Shown piece after piece: positions 18,901-26,985 of a stretch of DNA of 64,000 nt. The translations under genes were made by a program, and so were the position numbers. Positions within the stretch are counted from its first letter, which is position 1. Every line of letters begins with the position of its first letter. This DNA is from JBJSXJ01 sp044235425. GTDB lineage: Bacteria; Planctomycetota; Planctomycetia; Pirellulales; Pirellulaceae. The notes beneath the pieces are model-generated. The model had not been told where the DNA came from. It made no database searches and saw nothing but the letters and a program-made list of their open reading frames with translations. The stretch is from contig JBIIHW010000031.1 in the NCBI GenBank assembly GCA_044235425.1, forward strand, positions 1 through 64,000, given 5' to 3'.

Positions 18901-19426
18901 CGTGCAACTGCAAGCCAAACTGGGAAGCATCGAGCAGGCGGCGACCGAATATGCCCGAGCTCGACTTGCCACGGTGATTTTACGACGAGCGGTGGAGGAG
19001 TTTAGTCGGCGTCATCAGGGGCCGATGTTGCAACGAGCGAGTGAATACTTCGCACGCCTGACGGTCGGCGCGTTTGCGCGCATGGATGTGGACTACAGCG
19101 AGCAGGGGCAACCGTTTCTGGTGGGTATTCGCAGCAGTGGTGGAGCGGTGGGGGTGGAGGGAATGAGTGAAGGGACGGCCGACCAGATGTTTTTAGCTCT
19201 GCGCCTGGCTTACCTGGCCGACTGGCTCGATCGCAAAGAACCTTTACCGGTGGTGTTTGACGACGTGCTGATCAAGTTTGATGATCGTCGAGCGGCCGCG
19301 ACACTCGGCGTTTTAGCCGATTTTTCCAGTCGTACGCAGGTTATCGTGTTCACTCACCACGCACACCTGCTGGAGATCGCTCGGGAACAGATGTCCGCTC
19401 AGCAGCTCTTCACTCACCAGCTGTAG
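15947..19426 (+). CDS. YhaN-like SMC/Rad50-type AAA ATPase
   Basis: 1159 residues with Rad50/SbcC architecture. The N-terminal half-nucleotide-binding domain has MRIDRLDLIRCGPF and Walker A GPNEAGKSS. The middle ~800 residues are very rich in Gln, Glu, Arg and Leu and form long coiled coils. The C-terminal half has the signature region MSEGTADQMFLALRLAYLAD and Walker B LPVVFDDVLIKFDD, with the H-loop region VIVFTHHAHL. No CxxC zinc hook is evident in the coiled coil, as in YhaN rather than SbcC. The gene is translationally coupled to the nuclease gene; together they are likely a DNA-end processing complex. Confidence 0.92.
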   Translation: MRIDRLDLIRCGPFTEQMLDLSGGDYGVHLVMGPNEAGKSSALRALRDALFGFDARTTDNFKHANGELRVGLALRRKNGERVSFERRKGTVKTLRQPGTEQPLNDQLLETWLSGVDRKLFSNMFGLTYDALVAGGRELAELRGNLGESLFAAAGGVSRLRSVTMQFAKEAEELFKTSGSRPRLNVLLREQNELRKASERVASKDYAERLQRRDERRQQLLQIEEEQRACRAELTRWERLKNALPLLAQRRECLTELAEFADTVELRAEFEGEMRRAKQTVDRGDLQQRQDDAERERLQSQIAAIAQPTWSPELIQELTSLSDQLGGYRKAQQDLPALRAKHAQLRASCEEQLQRLRSDLSWDRVAEVRLPLLQENSLRRLQEEGQQLEGLAERLQEELDKLQTQLRDDQQLLAQLAAPADESSVRQLVGELHAWAVVESQLATTAKSLATERTQLAKRLQKLGRWAGKLDELADLGLPAAATIQQEQRRRDRAERELDELAGELRRAEEELRHNALKLVELGSGSGQLPTLADLQAARNQRNQLWIELVVNMRREPLQPATLWPLTASYETAVLQADQIADQLRLEQQRIVEFERLSSLSSSLQGQVAERREKLTQRQERWQEQEEAWLAIWSALQIDGGTPAEMQEWRSELEQLQAAEQTWRSRQAEHAESAEQVRAGRQRLSQVISQVGLDELTATESLKTGLQRAEDWVVRQHRLAEQRSSLERTSQRLQQQRDELQRRQQEHQQRLAAWRSSWTQALLPLGLPADTTPRQVDEYLREAERLQVKVQEAAALAVRIQAIELDGAKFEELVKRLAGELNMPTDPQVEVTARRVSDELRRSERERDQRDDFEVQLRKLEKQREKRRTELEGARVSLRSLLNEARSDNVDDLELAWGRSQAKRQCQQKREAIEKALYEMSLGQSIAELEEEARAIHPGELAQRLELERQRFEQLDAQRQPLHEEVGQLNSELQRMSEGTAAIASSVQLQAKLGSIEQAATEYARARLATVILRRAVEEFSRRHQGPMLQRASEYFARLTVGAFARMDVDYSEQGQPFLVGIRSSGGAVGVEGMSEGTADQMFLALRLAYLADWLDRKEPLPVVFDDVLIKFDDRRAAATLGVLADFSSRTQVIVFTHHAHLLEIAREQMSAQQLFTHQL

Positions 19427-19439
19427 GGCCGACCCTTCC

Positions 19440-19940
19440 GCCGCTCGACTCTTCCGTCGGTCGACTCTCCGAGTCGACTAGCGTCTTAGAAAGATCCCAC
19501 ATCGCACCACCCGCTGGACGACTTGGAAAGTCGTGCGACGTGTCGGTCGACTCTTCTGTCGGTCGACTCTCCGAGTCGACTAGCGTCTTAGAAAGATCCC
19601 TTATCGCACCACCCGCTGGACGACTTGGAAAGTCGTGCGACGTGTCGGTCGACTCTTCTGTCGGTCGACTCTCCGAGTCGACTAGCGTCTTAGAAAGATC
19701 CCACATCGCACCACCCGCTGGACGACTTGGAAAGTCGTGCGACCTGTCGGTCGACTCTTCCGTCGGTCGACTCTTCTGTCGGTCGACTCTCCGAGTCGAC
19801 TAGCGTCTTAGAAAGATCCCTTATCGCACCACCCGCTGGACGACTTGGAAAGTCGTGCGACCTGTCGGTCGACTCTTCTGTCGGTCGACTCTCCGAGTCG
19901 ACTAGCGTCTTAGAAAGATCCCACATCGCACCACCCGCTT
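19440..19940. repeat. 102-bp tandem repeat array with two hairpins per unit
   Basis: Five copies of a 102-bp unit; the marker tcgactctcc falls at 19461, 19563, 19665, 19783 and 19885, so one interval is 118 bp because of a 16-bp internal duplication. Each unit has a hairpin with arms GTCGACTC/GAGTCGAC around TCC, and a second with arms ACGACTT/AAGTCGT around GGA followed by GCGAC. Alternate units read cccacatcg and cccttatcg. Because 102 is divisible by three, 34-residue repeats appear open on both strands, but neither has a credible start or composition, and I treat the array as non-coding. It lies directly after the YhaN stop. Confidence 0.9.
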
Positions 19941-20541
19941 CGAGACTAGGAAAGTGCTGCCAAACGGGAACAAGCCACTCGAGAGATCAAGCGGCTATGG
20001 GGCTGCTGCTAACCGTGGGGGATGTCCGTGAAAAGATCCAGTGCCAGGAGCAGAATGAAAGCGAACACACTGGTGAATGCGAATTCCATACCCTAAGTAA
20101 CCTTGATTGGACCACTGACGACACTACGAGCGTGCAAGTACCCATCATCTGGCGGGGAGATGAGGTCTTTGCCAGCGTCCGTTGCTGTGCAAAGTCACGC
20201 GAGGTCATGCAGAGGTTTTAATTATGCCGATTCGTCGATTTTTGGCAATGATTCTTTCCCAAAAATTTTTTGTAAATTCTTCAGCCGCAGCGAACGAGGT
20301 GGTTGCGCTGCCCGCGAGACCGTCTGGCGGCGGGGGGGAGGTGCTCGTCAGAAACCGCGGAACAACTTGGCAGGGGATCAGTGCAGCGGAAGGTTGAACG
20401 CAGGCCGGGTCGCAAAAAAGCTTGGCGACGCACTTCTGGTCCGCTACAACTATCGCTCCTTTCCCTGGCCACAGATTTCTTTCCCCCCTTCAACTGATGT
20501 CCTGACAGGCATCGGACATTCTGGAATTCAACGAGGTAGTC
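19941..20541. other. intergenic region without a supported gene
   Basis: After the repeat array there is about 600 bp with no convincing coding gene. A 26-codon minus-strand frame (20009-20089) would encode a single hydrophobic peptide, MEFAFTSVFAFILLLALDLF followed by TDIPHG, but it has only a weak ribosome binding site and I do not call it. The last ~40 bp carry the ribosome binding site (acgaggtag) of the gene at 20542. Confidence 0.6.
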
Positions 20542-21870
20542 ATGAGGAAATCGCAGCGGGTTTATCTTCTCTGGGCGTTTCTGGTGGTCGGTTGGGCTGG
20601 CCTGCAAAACGCCTGCGCCCAGGAGAATTGGCCCGATTTTCGTGGTCCGGACGGCCAAGGGCATGCCAGTTCCAAGGGGCTGCCGACGAAGTGGAGCGAT
20701 TCCGAGAATGTCGTCTGGAAGCAGGCGGTTCCGGGCCATGGCTGGTCCTCGCCCGTCGTGTTCGGCGGTCGCATCTTTCTCACCTCGGCAGTCCCAGGCA
20801 TGAATCCACTGGCTGCGAGTCCGGCGCCGGCCGCCGAGCGGCCCAACGCTGATAACCCCGCTGCGGACGCCGCGAACCGTGTTCTCTCGCTGCGCGCCCT
20901 GGCTTTTGATGCGGCCAGCGGTAAGCCGGTGTGGAACATTGAGGTGTTTGTGCAAGCGGAGGCGAAGGCGCCCAAAATTCATGGCAAGAACAGTCATGCT
21001 AGTCCCACCCCCATCGTGCATGAGGGGCGACTGTTCGTCCATTTCGGTCATCAAGGTACCGCTTGTCTCGACCTGGACGGCAAGATTCTCTGGCGAAACC
21101 AGGACCTGACGTATGCTCCCGTTCACGGGAACGGAGGCACGCCAGCGATTGTGGATGGAAAGCTGGTTTTCAGCTGTGACGGAGCGGCGGATCCGTTTAT
21201 CGTTGCCTTAGATCAACAGACCGGGCGAGTTGTCTGGAAAGTGAATCGGACGGGCGACGCTCCCCGAAAATTCTCGTTCAGCACGCCGCTGGTGATCGAC
21301 GTCGCGGGCCAAAAGCAGATCATTTCTCCGGGATCGAATTCGGTCAGTGCGCTCGCGCCGGCCGATGGGCGGGAAATTTGGCGAGTGAAGTACGAGGGCT
21401 ATTCGGTGATTCCACGTCCAGTCTACGGAGGTGGTTTAGTCTTTATCGGCACGGGCTATGATACGCCATCGGTGCTGGCGATCCGTCCGACGGGCACGGG
21501 TGATGTAACCGAAACGCATGTCGCCTGGACCCTCAAAAAAGCTGCTCCGCATACCCCCTCCCTGCTGCTGGTGGGCGACGAGCTATACATGGTCTCGGAC
21601 CGCGGTGTGGCCTCGTGTGTCGAAGCCCAAACCGGCAAAGAGATCTGGCAAGAACGACTCGGCGGTAACTACTCCGCGTCACCGCTCTACGCCGACGGCA
21701 AAATCTATTTTCCAGCGGAGGGTGGTGAGTCGACGGTGGTGCAGGCGGGGCGTGAGTTTGTGACCGTCGCCAAAAACAGCTTGCCGGAACGCACCTTCGC
21801 CTCGTATGCCGTAACCGGTCAGTCGCTGATCATTCGCACCGAAGGCTTTTTGTATCGCATTAAGCCGTAA
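20542..21870 (+). CDS. exported PQQ-repeat beta-propeller protein
   Basis: 442 residues. The ATG at 20542 follows acgaggtagtc and begins a signal peptide (MRKSQRVYLLWAFLVVGWAG) with likely cleavage near ACAQE. The propeller begins NWPDFRGPDGQG, a very common start for planctomycetal PQQ-like proteins, and has repeats ALDQQTGRVVWKV, ALAPADGREIW and CVEAQTGKEIWQERLGG. No catalytic or cofactor ligands can be picked out. It is a paralogue of the 13280 gene. The next gene, DUF1080, follows on the same strand after about 60 bp, a frequent pairing in these bacteria. Confidence 0.9.
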   Translation: MRKSQRVYLLWAFLVVGWAGLQNACAQENWPDFRGPDGQGHASSKGLPTKWSDSENVVWKQAVPGHGWSSPVVFGGRIFLTSAVPGMNPLAASPAPAAERPNADNPAADAANRVLSLRALAFDAASGKPVWNIEVFVQAEAKAPKIHGKNSHASPTPIVHEGRLFVHFGHQGTACLDLDGKILWRNQDLTYAPVHGNGGTPAIVDGKLVFSCDGAADPFIVALDQQTGRVVWKVNRTGDAPRKFSFSTPLVIDVAGQKQIISPGSNSVSALAPADGREIWRVKYEGYSVIPRPVYGGGLVFIGTGYDTPSVLAIRPTGTGDVTETHVAWTLKKAAPHTPSLLLVGDELYMVSDRGVASCVEAQTGKEIWQERLGGNYSASPLYADGKIYFPAEGGESTVVQAGREFVTVAKNSLPERTFASYAVTGQSLIIRTEGFLYRIKP

Positions 21871-21932
21871 GCGGCGCAACGGCCGGAATGTTGTCGATTG
21901 TTTTTTGTTCAACTTGTTTGGCAGGATGTTTT

Positions 21933-22718
21933 ATGAAAGTGAATTGTGGGAGTACGGTCATGTCTGCAGTCGTTCGCGTTGGTTGCTCCGTGTTGGTCGC
22001 CGGTGTGATGCTGGCCACGGTCGCGTTGCAGGCGGCGGACGATCAGCAAAAAGTGCCGGCCGAGCCGACCGGAATGAAGTCCATCTTTAACGGTCGTGAC
22101 CTCACGGACTGGAATGGCGATGAGCGGCTTTGGTCGGTGCGCGACGGAGTCATTCGCGGGGAAACCACGCCGGAAAAAGTGGCCAAGGGCAACACCTTCC
22201 TCATCTGGAAAGGCGGCACGCTGAAAGACTTTGATTTGCGTCTCTCGTTCCGCTGCAATGCCACGAACAACTCGGGCATCCAGTATCGTTCCAAGCACAT
22301 TACCGATGGCAAGGTCGGAAACAACTGGGTGGTACGAGGCTATCAGCACGAGATTCGCAATGAATTGAAGTTGCCCAGCGTCGCCGGCTTCATTTACGAC
22401 GAAGGTGGCTCGCGGGGCCGCATCTGCATGGTCGGTGAAAAGGTGACCTGGCAGCCGGAGGGCAAAAAAGTGGAGGCGAACTTTCTGGATCAGGCGGCGT
22501 TTGAAAAACTCTTTCACCTGAACGACTGGAACGACGTCGCCATTATCGCTCAAGGCAACCACATTCGGCATTACCTCAATGGTCAGTTGATCGTTGATTT
22601 CACCGACCGCGAACCGCAGAAAGCACTCAGCGAAGGCATCCTAGCCCTGCAGCTGCATGCCGGCGCGCCGATGTGGGTCGAATATAAGAACCTGCGCCTG
22701 GCGACCTTGGCACCCTAG
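21933..22718 (+). CDS. DUF1080 (3-keto-disaccharide hydrolase-like) exported protein
   Basis: 261 residues. A signal peptide (SAVVRVGCSVLVAGVMLATV, then ALQAAD) is followed by the concanavalin-like DUF1080 fold: GMKSIFNGRDLTDWNG, LWSVRDGVIRGE, FDLRLSFRCNATNNSGIQYR, WNDVAIIAQGNHIRHYLNG and GILALQLHAGAPMWVEYKN. Some members hydrolyse 3-keto-glycosides; others are untested. The ATG at 21933 is favoured for signal-peptide length; ATG 21888 and 21960 are alternatives. It may act with the upstream propeller in the periplasm. Confidence 0.9.
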   Translation: MKVNCGSTVMSAVVRVGCSVLVAGVMLATVALQAADDQQKVPAEPTGMKSIFNGRDLTDWNGDERLWSVRDGVIRGETTPEKVAKGNTFLIWKGGTLKDFDLRLSFRCNATNNSGIQYRSKHITDGKVGNNWVVRGYQHEIRNELKLPSVAGFIYDEGGSRGRICMVGEKVTWQPEGKKVEANFLDQAAFEKLFHLNDWNDVAIIAQGNHIRHYLNGQLIVDFTDREPQKALSEGILALQLHAGAPMWVEYKNLRLATLAP

Positions 22719-22732
22719 TCGGCAACCGGTCA

Positions 22733-22990
22733 TCAATCATCGCCCGTAATTCGGCGGGCGATGGACTGTGAGTAGAGCACGGTGACGGCGCCGGCGGAGA
22801 GCAGCGCCCAAGGGGTCCATTCCGGAATCGGCAGTTCGCGGGTGACGAAAGGCCCCGGACTGCCCGTCGACCCGCTGTCGTGATCCAGCAGTTGATTGGG
22901 GATGTGGACCACCACCCGCTCCACCGCCAGGCACTCGAGGCCCACCAGCACCACGGCGACTCCTAACGCACAAAAGAATGCTCGAATCAT
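22733..22990 (-). CDS. small membrane protein of unknown function
   Basis: 85 residues from the ATG at 22990. An N-terminal hydrophobic segment (IRAFFCALGVAVVLVGLECL) and a C-terminal one (WTPWALLSAGAVTVLYS) flank a polar loop with HDSGSTGSPGPF. The last residues are basic, SIARRITGDD. It is convergent with DUF1080. I do not recognise the family; two clear membrane segments and an ATG start give moderate support. Confidence 0.55.
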   Translation of the reverse strand: MIRAFFCALGVAVVLVGLECLAVERVVVHIPNQLLDHDSGSTGSPGPFVTRELPIPEWTPWALLSAGAVTVLYSQSIARRITGDD

Positions 22991-23038
22991 AACCAGAGTT
23001 CCCACGAAAAGATTATCCGCCGGAGGCGATCAATCGTT

Positions 23039-23236
23039 TTACTCCTTGGCCATCGGCGGAAACTCGCGCCAGGCATCAAACGAAATCGACACCGCGGTTG
23101 GCAATTTGTACCAGTGAACGGCGAAGCGATGGATTGCGCGGATCCTAGCGGCGGAAACGGGCAGCGGTTCTAGTTCCAAGGGCTCGGACTGGAGGTCGGT
23201 CCCGTAGAACCGATCGTCACGGCAAGGATTTACCAC
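23039..23236 (-). CDS. possible small hypothetical protein
   Basis: A 65-codon frame with a GTG start, on the same strand as its neighbours and filling most of the 23000-23278 gap. The predicted protein is of ordinary composition (FYGTDLQSEPLELEPLPV, then FAVHWYKLPTAVSISFDAW). There is no recognised domain and no clear ribosome binding site, so it could be a chance frame. Confidence 0.3.
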   Translation of the reverse strand: MVNPCRDDRFYGTDLQSEPLELEPLPVSAARIRAIHRFAVHWYKLPTAVSISFDAWREFPPMAKE

Positions 23237-23278
23237 TGGAATGATTGGCGACTGCCGATCGTCGCCACGGGAAGCCTA

Positions 23279-25051
23279 TCAATGGCCGTCGTCACGGCGG
23301 GCGGAGCCGTAGCGAGCGCTCGTAATCACGCGGGGCTCGCCGCCGTCCGGCGAAAACTCCACCACGCGACTGGCGGAAGTGACGAGCGTTCGCCCATCGC
23401 GCAGACGCTGGACATCGCATGGCTGAGGCTCGCTGAGGCGCGCGACGTAGCGTCCCTGACGGTCATATTCAGCCACCTCATTGGCACCGTAGTTGGCGAC
23501 CAAGAGATGCCCGTCGGGCAACATCTGGATTCCGTTCAGTCGCCCGCTGATCTTCCATTCGCTGACTAGCGCACCATCCGGAGCAACCTCGCGCACCAGA
23601 TTGGCGCAGCCATACACCGTGTGACCATTGGCCAGACGCTCTGCGTCAAAACAGGGATCAGGCGTCGCGAGGCTCCACACGATTTCCGCTGAGCGACCGC
23701 GGGGAGCCAGTTCCAGGACGCGGGACCCTTGATAGTCCACAGCCAGCAGATTTCCATTCGCCAGCGGCTTGGCGCGCGTGGCGGCGATCGGCGAGAACTC
23801 CCACTGGACTTCACCGCGACTGTTGATCTCCACGATCGATTGATCATCCAGTGAGGCGATGAGCAGATGACCGCCGGGGAGTAATTCTGCATTCCAGGCC
23901 ACTCGCGGTTGTCGCCAAACCGCCGCTCCTTGTTCATCGAATAGCCAAACGAGTCCGTGGGAACCGGTGGCGATCAGCGTATGAGTGCCGAGCCACCCGC
24001 GACCGGAGAGTTGCAGTGGGCGGCGGTCTGCACCGGGAACGGGACGGGGTTCGGACATGAGCCACTGGTTCCAATCGTCGGCCGCTGCTCGGAGTGTCAT
24101 CGGTTGGGCAAGTGGCAGACCGGTCGGCGCGTGGGGGCCTGCCAGCAGTCGAGCGAACTCGGGGTCGATCAGCGGGGCTCGTCCCGCCAGCAGCTCCAAA
24201 GCCCGTGCCGCTTCCTGTCGCACCGCACGTGAACGATCGCCGAGGAGTGCCACGAGCTGCTGGGGACCCGCAGTGTGACCGCGCCGCGTCCAACTGATGG
24301 CAGCGGCGAGGCGACATTCCGCAGTGCCCGGTTCGCTCGGGGGCAGGGCGGTTAGTCGCTCCGTGAGCCCCGCGTGATCGGCGGTTGCTGCCCAGGCCGC
24401 AGCCATGACCGCTCGAGTCGCGGGTACGGGTGACTTCCACCCGGCTGGTCCGCCGAAGGTATCCACGATTTCAGCGGGCTGAAAATCCGCCGCTTTGGCT
24501 GCCGTAAAGGCAGTATGCCAGAGCTGCTGCGTGAGTTGTCGATCCCGGATGAGCGGCGCAAGCGGTCCGAGGAGGGCGACTGTTTCTCGAGCTGCCAGGC
24601 GCCGCGTGTCGCCGGGTGGTTCCAGCGACCGTCGGAGTTGGTTCAAGATGCAGGTGAGCAGATAGCGTTGTCGAGCACCAACGTCGCGCCGTACTTCGGT
24701 CAGACGCCAGGTAGCTTCGGCGGTGAGTCCCTCGATTTGTTCGGGAATGAAGAGGGTCTGTCGGAGCTGGCGACTGGCGGCTTCACGCTGGGTGAACCGT
24801 GGATCATTCAGCTGCTCCAGTGCCGCTCGAGTGGCTCGATCACGTTCGCCGCCGGGTAGTAGACTCACGACGATCTTCCGCAGCTCGGCTGAGTCAAGGC
24901 TCAGTCGCTGTCGGGCGAGTGCGGCTTGTTCTTGCAGGCTTGCGAATTCTTCAGCTTGGGTGTTGGCAGTGTCCGACTCGGCGGTCAGTGTTAAGGTGGC
25001 AGTTGCCAGCAGAGCGATCAGGGGGCAGATGAGCGAGCGCGAAAGTTGCAT
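23279..25051 (-). CDS. exported HEAT-repeat and NHL/PQQ-like propeller protein
   Basis: 590 residues. Signal peptide MQLSRSLICPLIALLATATL. The N-terminal half is helical with HEAT-like repeats (LVALLGDRSRAVRQEAARAL). The C-terminal half from about residue 340 is a beta-propeller of short repeats: TLIATGSHGLVWLFDEQGA, ELLPGGHLLIASLDDQSIVE, LANGNLLAVDYQGSRVLEL, QMLPDGHLLVANYGANEVAE. Such proteins are common in planctomycetes and probably serve as extracytoplasmic binding scaffolds. It is divergent from the PAS-GAF-REC gene at 25243; the 190-bp gap should hold both promoters. Confidence 0.82.
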   Translation of the reverse strand: MQLSRSLICPLIALLATATLTLTAESDTANTQAEEFASLQEQAALARQRLSLDSAELRKIVVSLLPGGERDRATRAALEQLNDPRFTQREAASRQLRQTLFIPEQIEGLTAEATWRLTEVRRDVGARQRYLLTCILNQLRRSLEPPGDTRRLAARETVALLGPLAPLIRDRQLTQQLWHTAFTAAKAADFQPAEIVDTFGGPAGWKSPVPATRAVMAAAWAATADHAGLTERLTALPPSEPGTAECRLAAAISWTRRGHTAGPQQLVALLGDRSRAVRQEAARALELLAGRAPLIDPEFARLLAGPHAPTGLPLAQPMTLRAAADDWNQWLMSEPRPVPGADRRPLQLSGRGWLGTHTLIATGSHGLVWLFDEQGAAVWRQPRVAWNAELLPGGHLLIASLDDQSIVEINSRGEVQWEFSPIAATRAKPLANGNLLAVDYQGSRVLELAPRGRSAEIVWSLATPDPCFDAERLANGHTVYGCANLVREVAPDGALVSEWKISGRLNGIQMLPDGHLLVANYGANEVAEYDRQGRYVARLSEPQPCDVQRLRDGRTLVTSASRVVEFSPDGGEPRVITSARYGSARRDDGH

Positions 25052-25242
25052 GAGAGGGATCGATTCATCCGCAGCGAGTGATTTATCGAGTCAGGTGGTG
25101 AGAAACGGTAGTGATTGGTGAATTTATGGAGTGCCGTGGTCCGATTCAACAAGAGGGGAAGGTGCGAAAGCGTTGTTGCCGTCGTCGATTGTCCCTATAA
25201 TTCGCCAAGTTTCATCATTTTACGTAACTGGGAGATTCGGGT

Positions 25243-26985
25243 TTGTCCGCGACTCCGAGAACTATTTGCGACATTGGCTCGGGCGATCCGTCCGCGTCCG
25301 TGGATCGGGAGCAGCCCGGGAGGTTGCTTCAACTGGAACGCATCTTGGAGCATGTGCCGGATGGCGTCGTGGTTCTGTCGGCGGAGCAGACAATTCAGTG
25401 GGCGAACCGGCAGTTCTGTGGGTGGGCTCAGCGTGAGAATGTGGAGCGGCTGGATTTTTACGATTCGCTGAATCGGCCCGAAATCCTCGGCCCCGATTAC
25501 TGTCCGTTCAACACCGCTCTTAAAACCCAGCAGGCCTGCACGACGGTCCTGCGAACAGAGCGCGGACGCTTCTATCACGTGCATGTCGTGCCCGTACGCC
25601 TGGAGCTGTCCCATTCTGCGGAACTCATTGTCACGGTGCGCGACGTGACCGAGCAGCGGCAACAGCAGCAGAAGCTGGAGGCGATCCACAAGGCGGGCAT
25701 TGAGCTGGCGAGTTTGAAGCCGGGCGAAGTGGGCGAGCTGACGATGCGAGATCGTGTCGACCTCTTACGTTCCAACATCCTGCATTACACTCAGGACTTG
25801 TTGAAGTTTGACGTGGTCGAGATCCGCTTGCTGGACCAAGTGACCGGCAGCCTCACGCCGCTCCTCTCCGTGGGACTCGACCAAGAAGCCTCGGAGCGTC
25901 CCTTGTGGGCTCGCCCCAACGGCAATGGAGTGACCGGTTACGTCGCGTCGACGGGCAAGAGCTACTTGTGCGAAGATACGACCCACGATCCGCTCTACAT
26001 CACGGGCTTTCAGGGAGCCAAGAGTTCGATGACGGTCCCGCTGCTGCTTCATGAGCAGGTGATTGGAACGTTTAATGTGGAGAGTCCGCAGACGCGAGCG
26101 TTCACCGAGAATGATTTGCAGTTTGTGGAGATTTTTTCGCGCGATGTGGCGGCCGCTCTGAATACCCTCGATTTGCTCGTCGCGCAAACGGCGAATACGG
26201 CACAGCAAAGTGTCACGGCCATTCACCAAGCGGTCGCTCAGCCGGTCGACGAGATTCTGCATGAGGCGGTGAGTGTGCTGGAGCGGTTGTTGCAGGACGA
26301 GTCGCAGGTGAAAGAGGGGCTGCAGCGCATCACGACGCTGGCTCGCGACATCAAGCAAGTGATTCAAAACGTTGGCCAGACGATCGCTCCCGCTCCGGTC
26401 GCTCCGGCGCCGCAGGGGGTGGCCGAGCGTCCCAAGCTGGTGGGCGTGCGCGTGCTGGTGGTCGATGAATCGGAAGAGGTGCGGCTGGATGCTCATCGGC
26501 TGCTGGAGCGTTACGGCTGTGTGGTCGAGACGGCGCGGGATGGCGAAGCGGCGGCTGGCATGGTGCGGCTGGGTGGCAAGTACGACGCCGTGATTTCCGA
26601 TATCCGCTTGCCCGATATGTCCGGCTTTGGACTGATGTGTAAGCTGCGAGAGCTCATCAATCCCCTGCCGCTGATTCTGATGACCGGGTTTGGCTGGGAT
26701 AGCGGTCACGTGATTGTGAAGGCGCGACAAGCGGGTTTGCATCCCAAGGGGATTCTCTACAAACCGTTCCGTTTGGAGCAACTATTGTCGACCGTGGAAA
26801 CGATCGTCGATTGGACTCGCGCGGGTTCACCCGCCGGCGTGGTAGGACCTGAAGCGAGCGGCGGTGCGGGCCCCGGAACTGCGGGCCCCGGAACTGCGGG
26901 CCCCGGAACTGCGGGCCCCGGAACTGCGGGCCTAGCGGGGGCTCCCGGCATGCCAGGACCGGACTCGCCCGGTATGGGCTCCTGA
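25243..26985 (+). CDS. PAS-GAF-receiver signalling protein without kinase domain
   Basis: 580 residues with a TTG start preceded by gggag. A PAS domain (RILEHVPDGVVVLSAEQTIQ to VTVRDVTEQ) is followed by a GAF domain (about 165-310: GVTGYVASTGKSYLCED, SSMTVPLLLHEQVIGTFNVE), a linker, and a receiver domain (about 395-515) with phospho-acceptor Asp453 in ISDIRLPD and the conserved Lys in YKPFR. No HisKA or HATPase motifs are present, so it may receive phosphate from a separate kinase. After the receiver lies a tail of four GPGTA repeats encoded by a 15-bp minisatellite. The stop overlaps the next gene's start (TGATG). Confidence 0.88.
   Translation: MSATPRTICDIGSGDPSASVDREQPGRLLQLERILEHVPDGVVVLSAEQTIQWANRQFCGWAQRENVERLDFYDSLNRPEILGPDYCPFNTALKTQQACTTVLRTERGRFYHVHVVPVRLELSHSAELIVTVRDVTEQRQQQQKLEAIHKAGIELASLKPGEVGELTMRDRVDLLRSNILHYTQDLLKFDVVEIRLLDQVTGSLTPLLSVGLDQEASERPLWARPNGNGVTGYVASTGKSYLCEDTTHDPLYITGFQGAKSSMTVPLLLHEQVIGTFNVESPQTRAFTENDLQFVEIFSRDVAAALNTLDLLVAQTANTAQQSVTAIHQAVAQPVDEILHEAVSVLERLLQDESQVKEGLQRITTLARDIKQVIQNVGQTIAPAPVAPAPQGVAERPKLVGVRVLVVDESEEVRLDAHRLLERYGCVVETARDGEAAAGMVRLGGKYDAVISDIRLPDMSGFGLMCKLRELINPLPLILMTGFGWDSGHVIVKARQAGLHPKGILYKPFRLEQLLSTVETIVDWTRAGSPAGVVGPEASGGAGPGTAGPGTAGPGTAGPGTAGLAGAPGMPGPDSPGMGS
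26871..26930 (+). repeat. 15-bp in-frame minisatellite (GPGTA repeats)
   Basis: Four perfect copies of ggccccggaactgcg, with ccccggaact at 26871, 26886, 26901 and 26916. It encodes a pentapeptide repeat in the tail of the PAS-GAF-REC protein, outside any domain. Confidence 0.95.

Noticed and set aside
19410..19926. 34-residue repeats open on both strands in the 19.4-kb array
   Set aside because: 102-bp units are divisible by three, so open frames are expected by chance. The hairpins explain the sequence better than a protein.
20009..20089. 26-residue hydrophobic peptide gene
   Set aside because: Only a weak ribosome binding site and no context; too short to support without conservation data.
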